Part shown: in pieces, positions 20,160 through 30,706 of the stretch
How positions within the stretch are numbered: position 1 is the first letter of the stretch
Layout: every line of letters starts with the position of its first letter
Assembly (NCBI GenBank): GCA_947579605.1
Contig: OX388313.1
Span: 3,844,001 to 3,908,000 of the forward strand
Direction of reading: 5' to 3'
DNA from: Athripsodes cinereus
Lineage: Eukaryota > Arthropoda > Insecta > Trichoptera > Leptoceridae
DNA: 64,000 nucleotides
Position numbers and translations under genes: made by a program
The notes under the pieces: generated by a model
Told to the model about the DNA's origin: nothing
Seen by the model: only the letters and a program-made list of their open reading frames with translations
The model's database searches: none

Positions 20160-20285
20160 ACATAATCCAGAATTATGTAAAAAAAAAGCCTACCATTCAT
20201 TCTGCCCTGGCCGGGAATCGTACCCGAGATGTCGTGACTCAAAGACTAGAGCGTTAACTCTGAGCCACTTCTGTCGCCATGTTGA
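20160..20285 (-). mobile_element. tRNA-derived SINE, family T2, head fragment
   Basis: TTCTGCCCTGGCCGGGAATC, then GTACCCGAGA and ACTCTGAGCCACTTCTGTCG, is the reversed tRNA-like head of T2 (compare 39160-39245). The B-box reads GGTACGATTCC, mutated from the consensus. Confidence 0.7.
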
Positions 20286-21690
20286 TAATTTTTAGTAGGA
20301 TTATAAAATTAAATGGCCGGTTTTGTTGACTAAAACAACTAACAAAATCTCTTAATGAATTTCAAACCGTATTTAGATATACATAATATGTTAATTCAAG
20401 AAAAAAAGACTCTAACATTCTGTTTTGAGTGCTTGTTTCGGGCTCTAACTATTGGAATCTAACATAGTCCTATAATAAACTTTATCTTTATCATATCATA
20501 ATATTATACAATATAAATATATATATATATATATATATAGGTAGGTGTCTATTGAAGAAAGCTCTCTCAATGTCAGGCGTGGAACAGAACTTATGTGTGT
20601 AAAATATATTGTGCAGAACTTTTAATGGTGCGGCAAACACTTAGTCACGATGATAATGTATCATTGTGTTGTACTGCCCTAATAAAATTCCGATTGGGAA
20701 CCGCGAAGATGCCAATGGTGCTTCAGTTACCTATGTAAATATAAGATATAGATATTATATTTATTTTATAATATCTATATCTTATATTTACTTATAGACG
20801 GTGTGAGTCTTTTACATGTTAGACATATTCATCAAAAAAACAAATTGACAAACAAAATGTGAATTAACAACTGCTGGTATAAATCTATAAAAATAAATAT
20901 TAAGATGGAAAATAAAATTAGTACATAGTAACGTTGCACAAAACAACAATAGTAATAAAATAAAATGAGTTTATTAAATTATACAGAGATTGGATAAAAC
21001 TGAAATTTGACTTATATACCTAATATTGAATATGTTTTTATAAACTGTTATATTGTTGAATTTTCAATGTCTGAGATACAACGAATATACGCCATTTCAT
21101 ATATTCTTTATATTTACTGTTTTGGAATTCAAAAATTAAAAAAAATTACTGCGCAGATTACCCTACTATATAATGACCGGTTGTAATAATGTATCTATCA
21201 GTCAAAGACCATGGTTAAACGAAGCTTTTTTGCATTTAACTGGATTTTCACACTTGCATAAGCGAAGAAATTAAGAATATTTATTACTCAACAGACACAT
21301 AATCCGCACAACCAACAGATTGTGCAAACTCCCTTAAACTGACCGTTAAGGATGTGATGATATATGTTTAGGTGCGGATAAAACAATAATATGGGTATAT
21401 TTTCAGAAATCCTAAAATTGTGAAAAATTCGTCCATTGTGCATTGCATTATGTATATCTATAATTTAAACTTCAAATTCATCATACATAATATGGTTTAA
21501 AACTGTTTCAATTTCAAGAAAATCAATTAAATAAACATAATTATATCTGATTTCAGATCTGTCTTTGGCGTTCAAAATAAGTATTTGAAATTAAATATTA
21601 TTATCTCTAGAATAGAATAGAATTCTCCAAATTGTTTGTAACTTAACATTATTCTGTGAAAATTCGTTAATCGTAGACCATCTCGTATTA
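20286..21690. other. mostly unannotated; contains an AT palindrome and (AT)n
   Basis: A (TA)n run lies at 20516-20540. TATGTAAATATAAGATATAG and its reverse complement form a near-perfect palindrome at 20731-20795. No coding signal was found. Confidence 0.45.
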
Positions 21691-21969
21691 AATATTTATT
21701 GACGTTTTCGAAAAAGTTTAACGACTTAGCATCTGTAGAAGTATTGAAATATTTCTTAAAAATGGTTTTGCGCCTAATTTGGATATACTATTCACAAGTA
21801 GGAAATAATGCGATGGGTGTGGAATTATGTAAGTACAGATGTTATGTATTAGAAAAATTTATCCATTGTTCATTACTACTGGCTCACATTATCTCTACTA
21901 TTAAAATAACTATTTACTGCTTCTTTGTCAACATGTGCTATTTGTATATAATTTCTTCACTCTACGTTA

Positions 21970-22040
21970 GCCTGATGATGAGAGCGCAAGCCGTTGAAAG
22001 TTGGCTCGCGATTAATATAGTCAACGTGGAAGTACTATTC
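21970..22040 (+). mobile_element. solo hammerhead-like core, CTGATGA family
   Basis: GCCTGATGATGAGAGCGCAA, then GTTGAAAGTTGGCTCGCG, is the same core as at 11735-11774. CTGATGA lies at 21972-21978 and GAAA at 21996-21999; AGT-TG-GCT can form the short stem III. Stem II has two mismatches. The right flank AGTCAACGTGGAAGTA resembles the right arm of 11629-11835. A left arm is not recognisable. Confidence 0.6.
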
Positions 22041-22336
22041 TATTCTATTCTATTCTTCTCAAAGCCATCCACTCGTTTGCGAGTGATTTAGAACATGGAA
22101 GTACTAAATATAACTCTTATTTTTAATAATGTACCTACAGCTGATTAGTCAAATGAAATCGTGTTTTCATATTTAGTTTTCCTGTTATTTTGTGTTTTTG
22201 ATCCAAAATTTAAATCTCTCATGAAATGTGTAAGAGGGTATGCGCAGCTGGTACCAACGCCACAGAATCCATCCTGAATTTCTATTTAATAACTGCAAGA
22301 ATAATAATAATCTATAATTTATTTATTTTTTAAAAA

Positions 22337-22490
22337 GATATATCTGGGTTTTGTTATAAACCCAAATACAACCTTATACACCTTTCACAATAAGCTTGTG
22401 TCGTGAAAGGGGAGTTTGCCGGCAACTGGAATCGAACCCCGGACCCCTTGTTCACAAGGCCGCGACTCAACCTCCAGGCTACCGACGAAT
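22337..22490 (-). mobile_element. tRNA-derived SINE, family T1
   Basis: On the minus strand: GTCGGTAGCCTGGAGGTTGA (A-box region), GGGGTTCGATTCC (B-box), GCCGGCAAACTCCCCTTTCA, then a tail ending TTATAACAAAACCCAGATAT. Other copies lie at 25370, 29668, 52065 and 55492. It sits directly against the 3' end of a LINE at 22490. Confidence 0.8.
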
Positions 22491-22870
22491 TATAATAATT
22501 ACTTAGACAACTTCTTTTTACATAATAATATGCCGTTTTTTGGAAAACCCACCGCAAGGGCGCATTCAAGAATCATAGCACATGAATAATAGGGCCTTTA
22601 ACCTTAACATGAACACCTCCACACTCTCGAGAGTTTGTGGATCATAGGGAACTTTATTTCACAGCAATGAACCAACCACACAGAAGGCACGGTCAACATA
22701 TGTAGTTAGCCAGACCCCTCCTTACACGGCACCACAAGTCTATTAACAGAATCTGTATTAGCAGACCTGAGTGATTTTTGTCTTTCCGTTGCCTTCTCAG
22801 AAATGCAGAACTCCGAGATGTACACCCGTGCCATGCCATGTAGTGCCTTAAACACAGTCAATATGATTAT
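22491..22870 (-). mobile_element. LINE 3' end, family L6
   Basis: The minus strand encodes, with stops and frame changes, ILTVFKALHGMARVYISEF, a CR1-like stretch, and later MRPCGGFSKN-like residues before a TAATTATT tail. The 3' part (ATGGGCCTTTGCGGTGG equivalent) matches 43400-43560. Confidence 0.65.
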
Positions 22871-23432
22871 CTCTATTACTAGAGATGCCGTGATGGTATA
22901 GATAACTTTTTTTGTAATAAATACACCAATATTAATATACATAATAAAGTGAATTAGTGGTAAATTAGTAATGAATAAATTCAATTCAAAATACATAACG
23001 TAAAAGTTCATAGTTACAAATTAAATTTATACTTAATGCAACGAGCTTTGGCTCTGAAACTTTTATAAATCCGAGGATTTATTTCATTAACTTTTAATAT
23101 TAAATTGTCTCATTGGATTTTCAGCATAGTCCGCAGAGCTTTCAGAATACATCATGCAAAGCTCCACAAAAATAAAAATAAATTATTTCGTGGAAAACTC
23201 TATATAATTAAATTTAAAAAAAAATAATTAAAATCCTATTCATGGACATTGAAAAGGATTTTACAATGCGCCAGACAGGCAGATAATGGACATTTTCAAC
23301 GATATCCTGGTGCACAAAAGAATTGCCATATACAAGTAGGTAATGAGTGAATCGATTTTTTGTTTCAATTTTATTATAAATTTTATACCATAGTTTATGT
23401 AGGTTCTGTCTATTTTGTATCACTTTATATCC

Positions 23433-23475
23433 TCAAGCCAAATTCCAAGATGGGCAGGCAGAGAGAATGAAACGC
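23433..23475 (-). mobile_element. LINE-A 3' tail scrap
   Basis: CCAAGATGGGCAGGCAGAGA and GAATGAAACGCTGT match the reversed LINE-A tail (compare 61110-61150). Confidence 0.5.
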
Positions 23476-23546
23476 TGTATGTATTAATTTTTTAATTTTT
23501 TACTGTACGTCGATCACAATTAATATTTTTTTATAGAGAAATGCAT

Positions 23547-23739
23547 TCATATATACTATTATTATAAAGAGGAAAGATTTTATAAGGCTCCGAAACTACT
23601 AAACCGATTTGAAAAATTCTTTCACTGTTGGGAAGCTACACTATCCCCAGGTGACAAAGGCTATATTATATTTTCAAGAAAGTTGGGGCTCTTTACTTAA
23701 ACTCTAATCTACCCGTGCGAAGCCGGGGAGGACCACTAG
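23547..23739 (+). mobile_element. Helitron-like non-autonomous element
   Basis: TCATATATACTATTATTATA is near the start, then CCGAAACTACTAAACCGATT, CACTATCCCCAGGTGACA and a terminal hairpin CCCGTGCGAAGCCGGGG, ending GACCACTAG at 23739. It is about 190 bp with no coding capacity. The minus copy at 950-1166 shares the same parts. Confidence 0.7.
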
Positions 23740-23809
23740 ATTTAAATAAAATCAATAAACTTTCTTCTTCTTCCAACTAACCCAATTAATCTTACCATAT
23801 TAATATATC

Positions 23810-23915
23810 TTAAATACTTCTTTCACTTTCTACATACTAATGCGATTTCTCATAGATGCACGCCAATTTCTCTAACTCAACACACGGATATAGGTACTTG
23901 AAAATTTGATCCACT
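23810..23915 (-). mobile_element. LINE-A fragment, degenerate
   Basis: CTTCTTTCACTTTCTACATA, ATTTCTCATAGATGCACGCC and CTCAACACACGGAT follow the reversed LINE-A coding order (compare 36150-36240). Confidence 0.5.
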
Positions 23916-23934
23916 TTGTCTTTTAGACTTTTTT

Positions 23935-24075
23935 TACATATTTTAATTATTTATTCTTTACTGTACATCGATTTCAAGCAAATTTACACGAAAAACATAC
24001 AAATCAAATACAATCACAAAATCACATAAGGCAAGTTTATAGCAGAGGTGCGATTTCTTCCTACTAACCCAACTT
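23935..24075 (-). mobile_element. LINE 3' UTR fragment, family R
   Basis: TTATTCTTTACTGTACATCG, GGCAAGTTTATAGCAGAGGT and TTCTTCCTACTAACCCAA are the reversed family R tail (compare 9365-9505). Confidence 0.6.
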
Positions 24076-24124
24076 TTTCTATTAGTCAATATATCTCATT
24101 ATATATATATATATATATATGGAC

Positions 24125-24215
24125 AATTTGTAAAGCGCCGTTTACTCATAACATGACCTCAAGGGCGCTGTATAACGTATCCATCACCCGAAACTCCCAG
24201 CAGAAAGGTGTGTCT
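24125..24215 (-). mobile_element. LINE 3' fragment (ALEV-type tail)
   Basis: AAGCGCCGTTTACTCATAAC, TGACCTCAAGGGCGCTGTAT and ACTCCCAGCAG match the inverse of 5390-5485. Confidence 0.55.
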
Positions 24216-24234
24216 CATTGTCCCTATTTAATAT

Positions 24235-24425
24235 ATAAATTATTTAAGTATTTATGCAGGGACATCGGGGGGCTGGCAGAATGCAGACATAGTAGCTGCG
24301 CAATTTACGAGATTGGACTGGATTGAGTAGTATGGGGAGATTGTTCCAGACAGCGCAGAACCGAGAAGCCTATGCCAGAGTGATCGCCAACGTCGGGGGG
24401 ACCTGACAGGACACCTAAGAGTAGA
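24235..24425 (+). mobile_element. LINE 3' end, family L3
   Basis: It encodes GAGRMQT, then LRNLRDWTGL and LFQTAQNREAYARVIANVGG followed by a stop. The same C-terminus appears at 30707-31088 and 42330-42585. It lies just after the SINE-scale LINE tail at 24125. Frames are broken upstream. Confidence 0.7.
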
Positions 24426-24903
24426 TACATGAAAATTTCATGAACGCAACGCAAGTATTAATCATTTATTAGACACAATCATTGTGTCGCTAAAGTTGCC
24501 TGAAGTATAAATTCAGACATATTTTCTCCTGAAAATATTTTATACTTATATCTTACGTGATTTTGTAAGTGAATGCATTTAAATATGATTTTCATTAGAT
24601 TTACATTCTGATTTATTATTAAATAAATAACATAATTAAAATGCTTGCGTTGATATGTTCAGACATTAAATACTCGGGAATAATATATAACATGTATATA
24701 AATTGTTGAACATTACAACGATGTGACAATTCGAGAACATTATTATGTTGCTACGTTATGTGTTACCAGAGAAAAAAATGCGATGACATTCAGAATGGTG
24801 GGCGTTTTGATATAGTCTTTGAAAAAGTGCAGAAAACTTAAATTTATAGACATTCTTTCATTAATTCAAACATTTAAAAAGCAATAATGGGATTTTGACG
24901 ATA

Positions 24904-25095
24904 CACTGAGAAAAATACTTACAACAATTCATTGGTACGCACTATCAGAATAGGACCAGAGACAGTATAAACGATTCGTTAGTACGGATCTATAATATTA
25001 ACTTTTCGCAAACAAATCATTGTTAAATTTACCAACGACTTTGTTTGCGAAATGTTAATATTATAGATTCGCACTAATGAATCGTTTGTAATGAT
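24904..25095. mobile_element. palindromic TA MITE, family M2, right end lost
   Basis: TA (24902-24903) then CACTGAGAAAAATACTTAC. Inside, CTATAATATTAACTTTTCGC and its complement pair as in the complete copy at 51521-51784. The copy stops near 25095 without its right terminus. Confidence 0.75.
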
Positions 25096-25232
25096 TTTAT
25101 AAATAATATAACATTTTTTACTATCAGTGGAATTAATTCACCATTGACTCACTTTCAAGAGCTTCGGTTGTCAGATGAAACTTAAAAACAAGATTTTCTG
25201 GTATTTGTAAAACATTATGTATATTTATTCAT

Positions 25233-25371
25233 ATGTTTAGAATATTTACAATTTTTTTATTGTTTTCCGGATTGGGGAGCAACGTGCAAATGACAAAACC
25301 AATCAAATATCCCGATTGGAGAACCATGTTTACACAATGTAACATTGTGCAAAATCTAATCGGAAGAAAGA
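25233..25371 (+). repeat. two-copy repeat (with 57749-57890)
   Basis: Both copies have AAACCAATCA, a CACAATGYAAYATTGTGCAAAA hairpin-like block and AATCTAATCRKAAGAA. Both also keep an ATG frame giving MFRI and later TQCNIVQNLI. The right side of this copy is joined to a SINE T1 3' fragment. The family is not recognised. Confidence 0.6.
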
Positions 25372-25500
25372 AGGGGTCCGTGGTTCGATACCAGGTGCCA
25401 GCAAACTCCCTTTTCGCGACACAAGCTTTTAGTAGCTTACTGTGAAAGGTGTATAAGGTTGTATTTGGGTTTATAACAAAAACCCAGATACATCTTTGAA
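25372..25500 (+). mobile_element. tRNA-derived SINE, family T1, 5'-truncated
   Basis: GTGGTTCGATACCAGGTGCC (B-box), CAAACTCCCTTTTCGCGACA, AAGGTGTATAAGGTTGTATT and the tail TAACAAAAACCCAGATACAT. The A-box part is absent. Confidence 0.8.
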
Positions 25501-25509
25501 AAAAAGTGA

Positions 25510-26815
25510 TCAATTAAGCCAGCCTATTCGCAAGCGTTGGACGCCTTTCTCATTTCTCCAATATTGTTCTCCAATCGAGATATCTGATTATATTCATTTT
25601 TTTATTTTACTTATTTCATCATCAATAGCTTTTTACAAAATTATAACTAATACATCTGCGAGAATTAAAGTTCCTGCACGAAGGACATCGCCCGCACAGC
25701 ACCACTATACACACTTTGATATGGTGTGGAACAGTTATTAAAAAAAAATGAACTTTAATATCAGAACATTTTTTAAGTTCTTTATTCGGGTATTTCATCG
25801 GAGAGTATGGTTATATTTTTAATTGTGTTATTAAATTGTCTTTTTTTTCTTAGATTTTGGTCTAAGATTTTGGTTTTTGATTTTGGTTTACTGGGTCTAT
25901 TCCATAATGATGTTTTTATGTTATTTTTGTATGTTATAATTTTGGAAAATAAATAAATATATAAATACATAATAAACATCGGAATGTTTTAATTCAATTT
26001 AAAAATATATTGGAAAAGTCCTCCACGATGTGCAAAATTATTTTGTCACATCTATAATAATGATCTTAAAATCAATAAGTAAAATACACATTAAAATATT
26101 ATATTGCTATTTCATTATGTATTTGAATTATTTTAACTCTTATTCAAGTTTACATAAAAGAATTGTATTTTAAGTCATATTTGAAAAATTGTATTTTGAT
26201 ATATGTATTTTTTTTTCTAGTATTTCCCCAGAACAGATTTTAATCTAGTGGGGCAATATATTCCATTATATTGTTTTTCGTGTTAATTCTGTATGCTCTA
26301 TTGGAATAATAAATAAATAAAAAATAAATAAAAATAATAACTTAAAATTGAGTTTACAAACAATAGCACCAACAAATTTAATTAATAAATATCTTTTGCA
26401 ATAATTATTTCTATCATGATACAATTCCGGGCAACGTCAGATATCTCATATTAAATTGATATAATTGTTAATTGACTCGAACGACAATCACTTTAAATCA
26501 ATTGACGATAGTGCATGTGTGCGAAGAAGAAGGGTAATTGCGTGTAAGAAAGAGACGCAAATAAATGAATGATTGAAAATAGATACTGTCAAAGAAAAAG
26601 ATGCCTATATACTGGTGGGGAGATAGAAAGAGACGAATGAACATGAATGATTGTAATGTGATTTGAACCAATTTATTGTAGTGCTACCTATATAAGAAAA
26701 TGAAATGAATAATAGCTATAAATATGTCAAAAGATCTTCTTTCACAATACACCATCTTTCAATAAGTTAAATTTGTTGAGAATGTGAATATACCTAATGT
26801 TGTGAAAATTTTGTT
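25510..26815. other. no recognisable feature
   Basis: AT-rich sequence with TTTTGG-rich short repeats at 25850-25890 and several AAATAAAT runs (25950, 26310) that may be old LINE tails. No frame with a domain was found. Confidence 0.4.
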
Positions 26816-26822
26816 TTTTTTC

Positions 26823-26862
26823 TAGGATCGCATTAGCCAAAACCTGCAATGGTCCCAAAAGA
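26823..26862 (+). repeat. short CTGGGATCGC repeat copy
   Basis: CTAGGATCGCATTAGCCAAA and CTGCAATGGTCCCAAAAG. Related copies: 28373-28397 (inverted), 35860-35902 and 58318-58360. Ends TGGGA/TCCCA are complementary, so the unit can fold. Confidence 0.5.
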
Positions 26863-27151
26863 ATAAATATGACACATTTTCAATAATAATTGTTCCAGGA
26901 TTTGTGTTCCTATATTTTCTTGCCCCTATTTCTCTACAAAGCATTTTGTTTTTATTAGGACTTTTGATTTTTAACTCAGCCCTTTTCATTGCGTGAAGCT
27001 ATCTTGACGAAAACGCTCGTGCATATAATCATCAATATGAGAAATAAACAGTGTTATTGAACATAGTAAAATGACCGCTGAACGAACATCTCTCAAAGAA
27101 TAATTCTTAATTTGACTAATTTTTATGTCACAAGCTAATTAAACAATATTT

Positions 27152-27708
27152 CGTTGCCGTGGAGGTGAAGTGATCCAAGCCACACTTTTTTAAATAATGA
27201 GTTAGTATGCAGTTTTGTTCAGAAAACCACGGAGAACATAGTGGTGAAGAGAAATAAGTGATTTGATATTCCTAAAGGGCATTTTTGGAAGATTGTCAAG
27301 AGATATTAAGTGTTTTTACATCATTTCAAGTGTGTGTTAGAGCATTACACTAACGAATATAGGAACAAATGGTTCAATTAAATTATAGAAGTGAAAAGAT
27401 CCAAGCCGCATAGCGCGTAACTTTCCAACAACTTTTTTACAGGTGAATCTTTCTCAGCTACAGTGGTGAAATAACCCAAGTGATAAATTCGTGTTAAATT
27501 CTAAAATATACAAATTCTTTAATATTTTGTTATTTATATTAGTGGAATATGTGATCAGGAATATTGTGTAAAAATGTTTGCGAAATCCATGCAAAAATAA
27601 CTTAGTTATTGTAAGATTAGTACTTTCGGATGTGACAGCGTAACTTCAAAACCCTTTTTCTCGGAATGTCTGTCTTGTGGGTTGGATCACTTCACATCCA
27701 CGGCAACG
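27152..27708. mobile_element. TIR element with CGTTGCC ends and 4-bp ATTT duplication
   Basis: It is flanked by ATTT at 27148-27151 and 27709-27712. The terminal inverted repeats of about 33 bp begin CGTTGCCGTGGAGGTGAAGT and, from the right, CGTTGCCGTGGATGTGAAGT. Inside, GTGAAGAGAAATAAGTGA, GTGAAAAGATCCAAGCC and GTGAAATAACCCAAGTGA are variants of the subterminal motif. It is 557 bp with no frame. A 4-bp duplication excludes most common superfamilies; it resembles 60560-62220. Confidence 0.75.
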
Positions 27709-27889
27709 ATTTTATAATACATTAATTGTCCCTGCCCACAGATTTGTAAATCAATAGATGTTTATTATGACACATTCCATTGACATCTCCAGTACTCAAT
27801 CATCTCACAGTCTAATGGTTGAGTTACATACATTGTGAGAAATACTCGTAATATAATTCATTATGTTCAGACTGAAAATCTTTCAATAG

Positions 27890-28025
27890 GGTCACTCTTG
27901 CCTCGATCTTAATCATCTTATCTTATTCTTAAACTATTGCCTAGGGACAATAAGAAACAATAAACAATAAACTCTACGATGCGTGAAGTAGCTATGGTCA
28001 AAAACAAGTGCATGGCAATCTCACC
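27890..28025. mobile_element. M1 MITE relic
   Basis: GGGTCACTCTTGCCTCGATC at the start and CTACGATGCGTGAAGTAGCT then GGTCAAAAACA are decayed versions of M1 segments (compare 32883-32970). The right half is missing. Confidence 0.5.
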
Positions 28026-28163
28026 TTGAGCTGAAGACACTCTTTTCAACATTTACACCTGAATCACTCAATCTTGAAAGTGGAAAAGAATTTTTAAAAA
28101 AGACGTCATTAAAACACTCAAAAAACCTGTGAGGAAATTATAAATTCAATCAATAATATTATT

Positions 28164-28315
28164 GATTGTGTCGGTGCGCACGTGGTAGAATTCCATTATT
28201 ATGTAATTTGAAACAAGTGTTTCTTTCTACTATAGATTATTGATTGATTGATACATGAATAGACAATCAATAATCTATAGTAGAAAGAAACAATAACTTG
28301 TTTCAAATTACATAA
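28164..28315. mobile_element. foldback element with about 14-bp duplication
   Basis: Flanks TCAATAATATTATT (28150-28163) and TCAATAAATATTATT (28316-28330) differ by one base insertion. The start GTGTCGGTGCGCACGTGGTA and GAATTCCAT matches the outer block of 28808-29060 (GTCGGTGTTTAGGTAGTAGA). Arms of about 50 bp (28197-28246, 28264-28315) are inverted. No hammerhead-like core is recognisable in the centre. Confidence 0.65.
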
Positions 28316-28372
28316 TCAATAAATATTATTAGAATTGAAAAGACACCATATTCTACTGGGACCATAACAGTT

Positions 28373-28397
28373 TTCGGCAAGGCGATTCCAGAGAAAA
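28373..28397 (-). repeat. short CTGGGATCGC repeat copy
   Basis: GGGACCATAACAGTTTTCGG and GGCGATTCCAGAG are the inverse of the short family seen at 58318-58360. Confidence 0.5.
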
Positions 28398-28404
28398 CAA
28401 AGAG

Positions 28405-28493
28405 GATGAGAGGATGGCTTGCATGTTTATTACATGCAACTGGTCTGCTAGCTACCCCATTTGTGGGATATGCCGTGATGGAGTAGTAGTAAT
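28405..28493 (+). repeat. Rep-A repeat, 3' part, TAGTAGTA tail
   Basis: GGATGGCTTGCATGTTTATT, CTGGTCTGCTAGCTACCCCA, then GATATGCCGTGATGGAGTAG with a TAGTAGTAA tail. The tail repeat is what a LINE-mobilised repeat would leave. Confidence 0.75.
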
Positions 28494-28504
28494 AGAGAAA
28501 ACAA

Positions 28505-28651
28505 ACTTTACAATGGACATTGTTCATCTTAAATTCAGCGATGAAGTTTGCCACTCATCCTGAATGTCTTGATTTTATATTGACACGAAGAGGACAGCTT
28601 GTATGTTTTTTGCTGGCTACTCCGGGATATGCCGTGATGGTATAGAAGTAG
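28505..28651 (+). repeat. Rep-A repeat, 3' half
   Basis: AAATTCAGCGATGAAGTTTG, CATCCTGAATGTCTTGATTT, then CCGGGATATGCCGTGATGGT and TAGAAGTAGTAG. The hairpin segment before the tail is shortened. Confidence 0.75.
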
Positions 28652-28807
28652 TAGATGTAATAATGTTTTCACCTTCCTTACAAATTCTGCGTAGGTTATG
28701 TAGAATATTTCTATATTCGAGGAAATGCCATTGAACAATCGAATTGCCTTAGATATCGACGATTCTGCGAAAATTTTGGTTCTGCTTGTAGGTGAATAGA
28801 ATAGCAT

Positions 28808-29060
28808 TTTATTCACTATGTCGGTGTTTAGGTAGTAGAAATTCCATATCGATATAAATAAAACAAGCATTTTATTCTACTATTGATTTATTCGATGAGA
28901 GAGACGTCTTTCGTCTTACAAGGACATTGTCAATCTCTTGTGTTTGTTTCGTTTTATTCTCAACCAGCGTCAATCAGATTGACATGTCCTTGTAAGACGA
29001 AAGACGTCTCTCTCATCGAATAAATCAATAGTAGAATAAAACGCTTGTTTTATTTATATA
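28808..29060 (-). mobile_element. foldback element with paired hammerhead-like units and 9-bp duplication
   Basis: GAATAGCAT lies on both sides (28799-28807, 29061-29069). Arms 28851-28935 and 28977-29061 are inverted copies over about 85 bp with a few differences. Each arm has the unit TTGACA(A), T, GTC-CTTGTAA-GAC, GAA, AGACGTCT, C. The left outer block TATGTCGGTGTTTAGGTAGT matches the right end of 17422-17708 on the other strand. Confidence 0.75.
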
Positions 29061-29069
29061 GAATAGCAT

Positions 29070-29520
29070 AATTATGCTTACGTGAGTATGAAATAGGGCA
29101 TTGTACAAATACAAATGTACAACTCCACCACATCGCGTCAGTCGCAGATTCACAAGAATCTTGTGTGGTCCGTCATAGACGATTTCAACGAACTTGTCAT
29201 TCGACAAATGATTTCCTAGTTCCTATCCCATTACCATTCAGATATGCATCTTTTAAAACAAAATATTAGGTACTTGATATAAATCTTCAGTATTATTTTG
29301 TTGAGTGATTCTATGAAACAGCTGGTCTATGATATCAATGATTGGGCTATTTAATTATTTAGAACATGTCTCGCCACAGATAATTTGGAAACTAAAGATT
29401 TACAACCATTTTATCAATTTCGATCAGAATTCAACTCCATTATTACTTTTTTCTAAGTGTGTCGATAGAAGTAGTAAAATATTATATTCAAATCAACACA
29501 AAAGAGACAACTTCTACTTC
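29070..29520. other. no recognisable feature
   Basis: No repeat partner or coding domain was seen. Short frames at 29025-29207 and 29329-29529 look like chance openings. Confidence 0.4.
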
Positions 29521-29526
29521 GAATAC

Positions 29527-29650
29527 TAAACCATAACGGCATATCCAACAAGTGGGGAAGCCAGCAGACCAACTGTATGTAATAAACGTGCAAGCTGTCA
29601 TCTCCGTAACAACAAAAAAATACGACGTATATGATGAGTGGCATGCCTTA
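29527..29650 (-). repeat. Rep-A repeat, 3' part
   Basis: ACCATAACGGCATATCCAAC, AAGTGGGGAAGCCAGCAGAC and TGCAAGCTGTCATCTCCGTA follow the reversed Rep-A order. Confidence 0.65.
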
Positions 29651-29667
29651 TTACTAAATTTAAGATT

Positions 29668-29812
29668 TTTTTACCAAATACAACCATATACACCTCTCAC
29701 AGTAAGTTAAAAGCTTGTGTTGTGACAAGGGGAATTTGCCGGCACCTGGGATCGAACCACGAACCTCATGTGCGTGAGGCTGAGACTCTACCTCCAGCTA
29801 CCGAAACTAAAT
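29668..29812 (-). mobile_element. tRNA-derived SINE, family T1
   Basis: Reversed T1: AAATACAACCATATACACCT, AATTTGCCGGCACCTGGGAT, CGAACCACGAACC (B-box) and GACTCTACCTCCAGCTACCG (A-box region). Confidence 0.8.
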
Positions 29813-30021
29813 ATATTTAAAAAAAAAAAAGGAACAAAAATTACAGTATACCACAAATATTATATATTCCACGAATTGCAGAACAACATGAACTCAATAG
29901 AATTATTATAAAAATCACACCCAAAATTTCAATGCACTTTTCATTAATTAACAAAAAACTGCACCGTTAACGCGGAGATTGTATTTATATTTCATATATA
30001 CTAATACAACATTTAACCCTG

Positions 30022-30062
30022 CAGGTTATCCCACTTGTTGGAAACGTCGTGATGGTATAGAT
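30022..30062 (+). repeat. Rep-A repeat, 3' tail
   Basis: GGTTATCCCACTTGTTGGAA and CGTCGTGATGGTATAG are the last 40 bp of Rep-A. Confidence 0.55.
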
Positions 30063-30706
30063 TTTTTTATCAATTTTGTGACTTATAATTTTTATTATTA
30101 TAAAGAATCATCACACTGGAATCATCACTGCTGTAGGCCAATGTAATCTCTACCCCACATGAGACACTGTAGTGGATCTCTTTATTCTAATATTTTATCC
30201 TAATACATTTTTTTCTATTGTCTTCGAGTGTGAAAAACATATCATCTACCTTTTCACTTTTCACTGACCTGGCATATGTACAATATATTCACAATCATTA
30301 TTATTTTCAGCTGTAATAGGGGTCAGTAGGTATAAATACCTACATACATACGAGTATGTATGTAATAACAACAGTAGCCTGGATTTTCATCCCCTATCTC
30401 ACCCCCAATTTAATTCTTATATACATTATATCCCTTTTGTTACTAGTATCATTTTTGTCTGTCATAACGTCCTTACTATGGATTTTTGCAATAAAGGCTA
30501 TGGCACAATTTGAATTTTATATTATTTTTTAATTTTATGAAATTGGTACGTTTTTTCTCATTTATTTATCAAATTCAGTTATCATTAATCAAATGCAAAA
30601 TTCCAGAGTAAAAAATACGACTCTCACTCATTTCTGTGAGTTTTCGACCCAATGCTATATAATGTCAAAAATTAAAAAGTAATAATTATGTATAATCTAG
30701 GTAGGT

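Noticed and set aside
20516..20540. (TA)n run as a functional site
   Set aside because: Ordinary microsatellite with no associated structure.
21699..22091. 130-codon frame as a membrane protein
   Set aside because: Hydrophobic by AT bias, and it reads through the solo ribozyme-like core; no conserved motif.
28164..28315. Hammerhead-like core in this foldback
   Set aside because: The outer block and duplication fit the family, but the centre lacks the GAA and stem II arrangement.
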